From Actinomycetes bacterium (GTDB taxonomy: Bacteria; Actinomycetota; Actinomycetes; Propionibacteriales; Propionibacteriaceae): 33,567 bases of DNA. How positions within the stretch are numbered: position 1 is the stretch's first letter; every line of letters begins with the position of its first letter. The notes under the pieces were generated by a model. That model made no database searches. It saw only the letters and a program-made list of their open reading frames with translations, and was not told the origin of the DNA. The stretch lies in assembly GCA_023392635.1 (NCBI GenBank), contig JAEVYS010000049.1, forward strand, positions 1 through 33,567, read 5' to 3'. Below are positions 14,816-20,886 of this stretch, piece by piece. A program made the translations under genes and the position numbers.

Positions 14816-16075
14816 ATGGCGAGTGGTGGGTTCCGGTTCGTGCAGGGGAACCTCGACAAGCTGTGGGGCATCCCCCGGTACGCCGCCGGCGCCGTCCATG
14901 CCCGGTTCGCGTCCCGCGATCCACGCCTGTGGGTGGTCGGCAGCGCGTTCGGTCCGGCCGACGGAGCCCTCGCCTTCTACCGTGCCGCAGCGGCCCAGCC
15001 CGACCCGCCCCGGCTCGTCTGGCTGAGCCGCAGCGCCGAGGAGAGCGAGCGCGCCCGGGCCGCGGGAATCACCGAGATCATCGACCGGGACTCCCGCGCC
15101 GGCTACCTCACCACCCTGGGTGCCGGTGTGGCCGCGGTCACCCACGGCTTCGGCGATGTGAACCGCTACGGGCTCTCCGGCGCCGTGATCGTTCAGTTGT
15201 GGCACGGGGCGCCGCTGAAGAAGCTGCACGCCGACTCCCCGGCCGTGACGAACGTCGGCGGTCTCGGGCGGATCCCCGGCGTCCCCGCCCTGATGCGCGC
15301 CGCCTACCGCCGTGGGACCCGCCGCATCTCACTGCTGCCCACCGGTTCGGGCTTCTTCGCCCCGTTCCTGTCCACGGCGTTCGACCTCACCGAGGGCCAG
15401 GTCCAGGTGCTCGGCGAGCCACGGGCCGACGTCCTCTTCGCCGGGAGCGAGGAGGAACGCATCGCCGCGGCGCGAGCCCTCCTTGCCCCCCACCTGGCCG
15501 GGTTCCCCGCCAGCCGGGTCGTGCTCTACGCCCCGACGTGGCGGGACGGCGACCCCGATCCCGGCGTGCCCTCGGAGCAGCAGTGGCTGCGGATCGAGGA
15601 GGTCTGCGACCGGCTCGACCTCGTGCTGTTCATCCGGCCGCACCCCCTCGGCGTCGGCGAGTACAACCACTCCTCGTCCCGGGTGCGGCTGCTGACCGCA
15701 CAGGCCCAACCGGAGTCGATGCCGCTGCTGTGGGGTCTGGACGCGCTGGTGACCGACTACTCGTCGATGATCGTCGACTACGCGGCGACCGGATGTCCGA
15801 TCGTCCTGCTGGCGCCCGACCTGGACAGCTACCGCCGCACCCGCGGGCTCTACATCGACTACGAGTGGTTGTCCGGCGGGCACTGGAGCAACGACTGGGA
15901 CGACGTGCTCGACCGCCTCGAGAACGTGTTCACCGACGCCGGGGCCGCGTCCGCCGCGTCGGCGCACAGCCGGGAACTGGCGGCGAGGTTCCACGAATGG
16001 ACCGACGGGCACAGCGCCGCCCGCGTGGTCGCCGCGGCCGCCCGCCTGGTCGCGCAACGCTTCCCGTCCCGCTGA
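14816..16075 (+). CDS. CDP-glycerol glycerophosphotransferase family (TagB/TagF-like) protein
   Basis: This 419-residue GT-B-fold transferase belongs to the family that builds wall teichoic-acid-like poly(polyol phosphate) chains. Seen motifs are VIVQLWHGAPLKKLHAD (the conserved W-H-G-x-x-x-K acceptor site), VVLYAPTWRDG, LFIRPHP, and ALVTDYSSMIVDYAATGCP with the nucleotide-binding TDYSS. The last is the strongest family signature. No signal peptide or transmembrane helix is evident, so it would act at the inner face of the membrane. It starts at ATG 14816, six to seven bases after TAGCCT. It is convergent with an ExoA-like glycosyltransferase only nine bases away, and together they suggest a small envelope-polymer locus. 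The exact donor (CDP-glycerol, CDP-ribitol or another) cannot be read from the sequence. Confidence 0.9.
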   Translation: MASGGFRFVQGNLDKLWGIPRYAAGAVHARFASRDPRLWVVGSAFGPADGALAFYRAAAAQPDPPRLVWLSRSAEESERARAAGITEIIDRDSRAGYLTTLGAGVAAVTHGFGDVNRYGLSGAVIVQLWHGAPLKKLHADSPAVTNVGGLGRIPGVPALMRAAYRRGTRRISLLPTGSGFFAPFLSTAFDLTEGQVQVLGEPRADVLFAGSEEERIAAARALLAPHLAGFPASRVVLYAPTWRDGDPDPGVPSEQQWLRIEEVCDRLDLVLFIRPHPLGVGEYNHSSSRVRLLTAQAQPESMPLLWGLDALVTDYSSMIVDYAATGCPIVLLAPDLDSYRRTRGLYIDYEWLSGGHWSNDWDDVLDRLENVFTDAGAASAASAHSRELAARFHEWTDGHSAARVVAAAARLVAQRFPSR

Positions 16076-16084
16076 GCGGGTCGG

Positions 16085-17161
16085 TCAGCGCACGCGGGAC
16101 CGGTCCACGGTGGTCTCTGCTCCGGCCAGCCAACCCTTGATGAACCCTGCTCCCCAGCCCAGGTGCATGGTGGCGAGCACCACGACGTTGAGCAGCCGGT
16201 CGAGCGGGTCGTTCCCCCCAAGTCGGGTGAGCCCGACCGCTCCCACCCCCGCGAGGTAGCCCAGCGAGGGCACGTGGGCGAGCGCCCACCCGGCCCCCCG
16301 CGCGATGCCGAGGAGCTGGAGCAGGCCGACGAACACGCTGGCAGCGACGAGGACGGCGACGGCCGGTGGAGGGAGGTAGCGCCACGGCGTCGACTGGTGG
16401 CGACGGACCAGGTGCCCCCGCCACACCCCGGTGGCGTACATCTGGCGACGCAGCGCGTCCCAGTTGTCGCGCGGCCAGTACGTCACCTGGAGCTTCGGGG
16501 TGAACAGGATCAGGTGGCCGGCGGCGCGGATGCGGTGGTTGAGCTCCCAGTCCTCCGCGCGGCGCAGGGTCTCGTCGTAGCCTCCGACCTGCTCCAGCAC
16601 CTCGCGGCGGAAGACGCCCAGGTACGCGGAGTCGGACTCGGTCTCCTCCTCGCCGTGGTGCCAGGATCCCCCGCCCAGGCCGAACGGCGAGTTGTAGCCA
16701 CGGGCCACCGCGCGCTGGAACCGCCCGCGGCCCCGGGCGACCATCACGCCGCCCACGTTGGCCGCGCCGGTGCGGCGCAGGATCTCGACGGCCGCCGTCG
16801 TGTAGCCGGCGGGCAGCTCGGCGTGAGCGTCCACCCGGACGACCAGCGGGTGGCGGCTCGCGGCGATGGCCAGGTTCAGCCCGATCGGGATGTCGTTGCG
16901 CGGGTTGTGCACCAGCCGCACCCGGGGGTCGGACGCGGCCAGGCCGGCGGCGACCTCGTCCGTCCCGTCGCTCGAGGCGCCGAGGGCGAGCACCAGCTCC
17001 TGCTCGCCGGCGTACTCCTGGGAGAGCACGGCGTGCACGGCTTCGCCGAGGTGGGAGGCCTCGTTGAGCACCGGCATGACATAGGAGACCGCGGGGTGCT
17101 CGGGAAGTGGTTCGAGCTTCGGGCGCACCGTTGCTGCCGGGCCTGACGTCACGTCCGTCAT
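16085..17161 (-). CDS. ExoA-like family 2 glycosyltransferase with membrane C-terminus
   Basis: This 358-residue protein has an N-terminal GT2 (GT-A fold) domain: VSYVMPVLNEASHLGEAV at the start, VRVDAHAELP as the DxD-type metal site (D-A-H), and RRAEDWELNHRIRAAG as the acceptor/catalytic ED motif. The nearest characterised style is succinoglycan ExoA. Hydrophobic segments occupy about residues 258-340 (YLPPPAVAVLVAASVFVGLL and later GYLAGVGAVGL), anchoring it in the membrane. It would add a sugar to a lipid-linked or polymer acceptor at the inner membrane face. I took ATG 17161 as start; no ribosome site or TAnnnT is evident, and a hairpin repeat lies 19 bases upstream. It is convergent with the CDP-glycerol transferase-type gene. 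Confidence 0.9.
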   Translation of the reverse strand: MTDVTSGPAATVRPKLEPLPEHPAVSYVMPVLNEASHLGEAVHAVLSQEYAGEQELVLALGASSDGTDEVAAGLAASDPRVRLVHNPRNDIPIGLNLAIAASRHPLVVRVDAHAELPAGYTTAAVEILRRTGAANVGGVMVARGRGRFQRAVARGYNSPFGLGGGSWHHGEEETESDSAYLGVFRREVLEQVGGYDETLRRAEDWELNHRIRAAGHLILFTPKLQVTYWPRDNWDALRRQMYATGVWRGHLVRRHQSTPWRYLPPPAVAVLVAASVFVGLLQLLGIARGAGWALAHVPSLGYLAGVGAVGLTRLGGNDPLDRLLNVVVLATMHLGWGAGFIKGWLAGAETTVDRSRVR

Positions 17162-17179
17162 TCTGTCAGACCCGCGCCC

Positions 17180-17246
17180 GGACCGAATTGGGGACGGTTC
17201 CCAACTCGGTCCATCCTGAGATTGGACTGAGTTGGGAACCGTCCCC
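17180..17246. repeat. compound REP-like inverted repeat upstream of glycosyltransferase
   Basis: Two 24-base arms (17190-17213 and 17223-17246) are complementary except at one position and face each other across a nine-base loop. Their outer ends are GGGGACGGTTCCCAAC and its complement. A third related segment precedes them: GGACCGAATTGGG at 17180-17192 can pair with CCCAACTCGGTCC at 17200-17212. The element can therefore switch between two folds. It sits between the icd stop and the next minus-strand gene and could end icd transcription, but its compound build suggests a mobile REP-type repeat. Confidence 0.8.
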
Positions 17247-17250
17247 GGTG

Positions 17251-18468
17251 TCAGGCGAGCGTGGCGGCGAGGTTCTCGTCCAGGGCGGCGAGGAAGTCCT
17301 CGGTGGTCAGCCACGACTGGTCGGGCCCGACGAGCAGCGCGAGGTCCTTGGTCATCTTGCCCGACTCGACGGTCTCGACGCAGACCCGCTCGAGGGTCTC
17401 GGCGAAGGCCGTCACCTCGGGGGTGCCGTCCAGCTTGCCGCGGTGCTTGAGGCCGCCCGTCCAGGCGAAGATCGACGCGATCGGGTTGGTGGACGTCGGC
17501 TTGCCCTGCTGGTGCTGGCGGTAGTGCCGGGTGACGGTGCCGTGGGCGGCCTCGGCCTCGACGGTCTTCCCGTCCGGGGTCATCAGCACCGAGGTCATCA
17601 GGCCCAGCGAGCCGAACCCCTGCGCGACCGTGTCGCTCTGCACGTCGCCGTCGTAGTTCTTGCAGGCCCAGACGTAGCCGCCCTCCCACTTCATCGCGGA
17701 CGCGACCATGTCGTCGATCAGCCGGTGCTCGTAGGTCAGTCCCCTGGCGTCGTACTCGGCCTTGAACTCGTCCTCGAAGACGGACGCGAAGATGTCCTTG
17801 AACGCCCCGTCGTACGCCTTCAGGATCGTGTTCTTGGTGGACAGGTACACCGGGTAGTTGCGCATCAGGCCGTAGCTGAACGAGGCCCTCGCGAAGTCCT
17901 CGATGCTCTTGTTGAAGTTGTACATCCCCATCGCCACGCCACCGTCGGCGCCGTAGTTGGCGACGACGTGCTGGATCGGCTCGGACCCGTCCTCGGGAGT
18001 GAAGGTGATCGTCAGCTGGCCGGCGCCGGGCACCTTGAAGTTGGTGGCCTTGTACTGGTCGCCGTGGGCGTGGCGGCCGATGACGATCGGCTTCGTCCAG
18101 CCCGGCACCAGCCGCGGGATGTTGGAGATGATGATCGGCTCACGGAACACCACGCCGCCGAGGATGTTGCGAATCGTCCCGTTCGGCGACACCCACATCT
18201 TCTTCAGCCCGAACTCCTCGACGCGAGCTTCGTCGGGGGTGATCGTGGCGCACTTCACGCCCACGCCCTCCCGCTTGATGGCGTTCGCGGCATCGATGGT
18301 GACCTGGTCGTCGGTGGCGTCCCGGTGCTCGATGCCGAGGTCGTAGTAGTCGAGGTTCACATCGAGGTACGGGTGGATCAGGCGGTCCTTGATGAACTGC
18401 CAGATGATCCGGGTCATCTCGTCCCCGTCCAGTTCGACGACCGTGCCGACGACCTTGATCTTCGCCAT
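17251..18468 (-). CDS. icd: NADP-dependent isocitrate dehydrogenase (homodimeric, eukaryote-like type)
   Basis: This 405-residue TCA-cycle enzyme oxidises isocitrate to 2-oxoglutarate and CO2 with NADP+. Length and sequence match the eukaryote-like homodimeric subfamily, not the 740-residue monomeric actinobacterial form. Clear marks are VELDGDEMTRIIW at the N-terminus, SPNGTIRNILGGVVFREPI (substrate-binding Ser/Asn/Arg), and KNYDGDVQSDTVAQGFGSLG, the metal-binding Asp signature. EAEAAHGTVTRHYR carries NADP contacts. It starts at ATG 18468 with AGAGGAG about five bases upstream. It diverges from purU. A REP-like hairpin begins at its stop codon and may act as terminator. Confidence 0.97.
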   Translation of the reverse strand: MAKIKVVGTVVELDGDEMTRIIWQFIKDRLIHPYLDVNLDYYDLGIEHRDATDDQVTIDAANAIKREGVGVKCATITPDEARVEEFGLKKMWVSPNGTIRNILGGVVFREPIIISNIPRLVPGWTKPIVIGRHAHGDQYKATNFKVPGAGQLTITFTPEDGSEPIQHVVANYGADGGVAMGMYNFNKSIEDFARASFSYGLMRNYPVYLSTKNTILKAYDGAFKDIFASVFEDEFKAEYDARGLTYEHRLIDDMVASAMKWEGGYVWACKNYDGDVQSDTVAQGFGSLGLMTSVLMTPDGKTVEAEAAHGTVTRHYRQHQQGKPTSTNPIASIFAWTGGLKHRGKLDGTPEVTAFAETLERVCVETVESGKMTKDLALLVGPDQSWLTTEDFLAALDENLAATLA

Positions 18469-18548
18469 CCGTGCTCCTCTTCTCGACGTCCCGCACAACA
18501 TACCGTCCCGGCCCGGGGCCCACCGGTGGCTTCCGCCCGCCCCTTCGC

Positions 18549-18554
18549 TACCCT
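18549..18554 (+). promoter_or_regulatory. candidate -10 for leaderless purU
   Basis: TACCCT ends seven bases before the GTG at 18562, and no Shine-Dalgarno intervenes. This fits the same leaderless pattern as several other genes here. Confidence 0.5.
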
Positions 18555-18561
18555 GTCAGCC

Positions 18562-19413
18562 GTGATCGACTCGACCCACTGGCTGCTCACCCTGTCGTGC
18601 CCCGACCGTCCCGGGATCGTGCACCAGGTGACCGGCGCCATCGTCGAGTCCTCGGGCAACATCACCGAGCTGCAGCAGTTCACGTCCACCGAGTCGGGCC
18701 GGTTCTTCATGCGGGTGCAGGTGCAGTCGGGCTTCGACCGCTCGCACTTCGAGCGCGACTTCGCCGCGATCGCCGACTCCCTGGGTGCGGAATGGGTCCT
18801 CGACTACGTGGGACGCCGCCGGCGCACCCTCGTGCTGGCCAGCAAGGCGGGCCACTGCCTCAACGACCTGCTCTTCCGCCAGCGGTCGGGCTACCTGCCG
18901 ATCACCATGCCGCTGATCATCGCCAACCACCCCGACCTGGGCGACCTCGCCAAGTTCTACGGCGTGCCGTTCGAGGTGCACGACGTCAACGCCGAGACCA
19001 AGGGGGCCGTCGAGCGCCGGATCCTGGACGTGGTGGCCGAGCACGACATCGAGCTCGTGGTGCTGGCCCGCTACATGCAGATCCTGTCGCCCGAGCTGTG
19101 CGAGGCGCTCGCCGGACGCGCGATCAACATCCACCACTCGTTCCTGCCCGGCTTCAAGGGCGCCAACCCCTACCGGCAGGCACACTCCCGCGGCGTGAAG
19201 CTGATCGGGGCGACCGCCCACTTCGTCACCTCCGACCTCGACGAGGGGCCGATCATCGAGCAGAACGTCCGGCGGGTCGACCACACCATGGAGGTCCCCG
19301 AGCTGGTGGCGATGGGCCAGGAGCAGGAGAGCCGGACGCTGACCGAGGCGGTCAAGCTGTTCGCCGAGCACCGCGTCCTGCTGGACGGGGGCCGGACGGT
19401 CATCTTCAGCTGA
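18562..19413 (+). CDS. purU: formyltetrahydrofolate deformylase
   Basis: This 283-residue cytoplasmic enzyme hydrolyses 10-formyltetrahydrofolate to formate and tetrahydrofolate, balancing one-carbon pools and supplying formate. An N-terminal ACT domain (about 1-80, LTLSCPDRPGIVHQVTGAIV) is the regulatory part. The C-terminal formyltransferase-fold catalytic domain carries the conserved triad Asn 189, His 191 and Asp 227 (INIHHSFLPGFKGANPY and TSDLDEGPIIEQ), with the same spacing as in PurN. Length is normal. The start is GTG 18562, preceded by TACCCT at seven bases; the open frame upstream has no family similarity. It is convergent with the mutase-family gene, with an 18-base gap. Confidence 0.97.
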   Translation: MIDSTHWLLTLSCPDRPGIVHQVTGAIVESSGNITELQQFTSTESGRFFMRVQVQSGFDRSHFERDFAAIADSLGAEWVLDYVGRRRRTLVLASKAGHCLNDLLFRQRSGYLPITMPLIIANHPDLGDLAKFYGVPFEVHDVNAETKGAVERRILDVVAEHDIELVVLARYMQILSPELCEALAGRAINIHHSFLPGFKGANPYRQAHSRGVKLIGATAHFVTSDLDEGPIIEQNVRRVDHTMEVPELVAMGQEQESRTLTEAVKLFAEHRVLLDGGRTVIFS

Positions 19414-19431
19414 GCGACCCCTTGTCGGCCT

Positions 19432-20085
19432 TCAGGCGCTCGCGTCCAGGCCGTCCGTGACCGTCTGGGCCACATCCTCGCCGCTGGAATCCTCGTACAC
19501 GCGGACGCCGACCAGCTCGCTGAGGTGCCACCCTTCGGCAGGCGAGCCGTCGACCACGATGATTCCCGTGTTGTCGAGGTGAGCCGTGCCGAGCGCCTCG
19601 GCGAACCCCTCGACGCGCACCATCGACCACACCCGGAGCGCCGCGCCATGGCTCACGACCATGACGACGTCGAGACCCGAGGCGGCGACCCGCTCGATCG
19701 CCGCGTCGAACCTGGCCAGGAACTCGAACGCGTTCTCCCCACCGGGAATGCGGGCCTCGGGGTGCCCCTCCCCCCACGCGACGAGCGTGCCGATGTAGCG
19801 GGTCGCGTCCGAGGACAGCTCGTCGTCGCCGGCGGAGATCTCACGCAATTCCGGCAGCACCTGCAGTTCCAGTCCCCTGGCCTTCGCGACCGGAGCGGCC
19901 GTCTGCTGGGTGCGCACCAGGTTGGAGGTGTACACGGCCTCGATCTGGTGGTGCGACAGGCGCTCCACCAGCGCCGCAGCCTGCTCCAGCCCGCCCTCGT
20001 CGAGGTCGGCTCCCGGCTCGGCGGTGTCGAGGAGCAGGCCGACGTTGGACGCGGTGCGGCCGTGGCGGACGAGGATCAGGCGCAT
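19432..20085 (-). CDS. histidine phosphatase (phosphoglycerate mutase) family protein
   Basis: This 217-residue cytoplasmic protein belongs to the histidine phosphatase superfamily, branch 1. The phosphohistidine motif LVRHGRTASN lies at 5-14 with His 8. A second core His is at about 146 in VVSHGAAL, and an acidic proton donor region ELREISAGDDE follows at about 80. Such proteins include cofactor-dependent phosphoglycerate mutases and many broad phosphatases. The short length and absence of mutase-specific loops favour a phosphatase, with substrate unknown. The start is ATG 20085, with TATGCT six bases upstream and no proper ribosome site. It diverges from the lipoprotein gene. Confidence 0.92.
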   Translation of the reverse strand: MRLILVRHGRTASNVGLLLDTAEPGADLDEGGLEQAAALVERLSHHQIEAVYTSNLVRTQQTAAPVAKARGLELQVLPELREISAGDDELSSDATRYIGTLVAWGEGHPEARIPGGENAFEFLARFDAAIERVAASGLDVVMVVSHGAALRVWSMVRVEGFAEALGTAHLDNTGIIVVDGSPAEGWHLSELVGVRVYEDSSGEDVAQTVTDGLDASA

Positions 20086-20091
20086 GCTCCG

Positions 20092-20097
20092 AGCATA
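20092..20097 (-). promoter_or_regulatory. candidate -10 for leaderless phosphatase gene
   Basis: TATGCT on the minus strand ends six bases before ATG 20085. A CGGAG between them is too close to the ATG to serve as a ribosome site, so a leaderless start is likely. Confidence 0.45.
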
Positions 20098-20194
20098 GGG
20101 AGGCCCACCGGCGCCTCCCGGCCACGTCCACACCCCCGATGGCCGGCCCTGGGCGTGCGGGCGGGTGCATGAACTCCATGAGCCCGCGCGAACT

Positions 20195-20208
20195 CCCACT
20201 ACGGTGGG
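20195..20208 (+). promoter_or_regulatory. dyad over candidate -10 of lipoprotein gene
   Basis: CCCAC-tacg-GTGGG forms a perfect five-base dyad that overlaps TACGGT (20200-20205), a -10-like hexamer. Transcription would begin about 26 bases before ATG 20239. The dyad may be an operator; this is inference. Confidence 0.35.
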
Positions 20209-20238
20209 CTTGCGACCGCCCGTCACACCCGGAGGACC

Positions 20239-20886
20239 ATGAGGACGCGAGTATCGGCGCTGGCCTGCGCGGGCCTGTGGGTTCTGGCTGCGTGCACGAG
20301 CCCGACGCCCGGGCCGTCCGCGACGCCGACTCCGGCACGCTCGGAGCTGCCCTCAGCGGCCTCCCCGGCGCCGGGACGGGGCAGCCCGACCCCTGATCGG
20401 CCGTCGGCCTCCGCGAGCGCGTCCGGCACTGCCTCTGCCCTCGTCCTCTCCGGCACGTCGATCGGAGGCGAACGCCTCGGCCGCGCGACGGTGGGCCAGG
20501 TGGAGCCCGAGCTCAGGCGCCGTCTGGGCGAGCCGACGTTGGGTCGGCCCCAGCTGTGCCGCTCCGAGACGGATCGGGCAGGACTCGTGGCCGTCGACCA
20601 CACCTGGCCCGGGCTGGCCGTGACGTATGCCAGCTCGGGGGGAACGGCGCGGGCGATCGCCTGGTCGGTCGACCTCACCCGGCTCCCGGACGGCGTCGAG
20701 CTCGCCGGCGGCTACCCCTGGCGGCCGACGTTCGACTCCCTCGATCGCCTGCCCGGCATCACCGTCGGCCACAGCAGTGGCCGCCGGACCGCCACGCTGC
20801 CACGGCAGCACCTCGCCTGGTCGGGCCCCCTGGGCGAGGATCGTCCCGACCGCCTGGGCGGCGGCACCGCGCTCGCCTGCGACTAG
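20239..20886 (+). CDS. small secreted lipoprotein, unknown function
   Basis: This 215-residue predicted lipoprotein has a signal peptide MRTRVSALACAGLWVLAAC with a lipobox LAAC, lipidated Cys at 19. A Pro/Ser/Thr/Ala-rich linker of about 50 residues spans the cell wall (PTPGPSATPTPARSELPSAA region). The remaining 140 residues form a small domain (SLVLSGTSIGGERLG-like start, two Cys at about 112 and the second-last residue) that I do not recognise. It starts at ATG 20239 with GGAGG close upstream. Its TAG stop and the TAG stop of the convergent gene share the tetramer CTAG at 20883-20886. Confidence 0.82.
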   Translation: MRTRVSALACAGLWVLAACTSPTPGPSATPTPARSELPSAASPAPGRGSPTPDRPSASASASGTASALVLSGTSIGGERLGRATVGQVEPELRRRLGEPTLGRPQLCRSETDRAGLVAVDHTWPGLAVTYASSGGTARAIAWSVDLTRLPDGVELAGGYPWRPTFDSLDRLPGITVGHSSGRRTATLPRQHLAWSGPLGEDRPDRLGGGTALACD

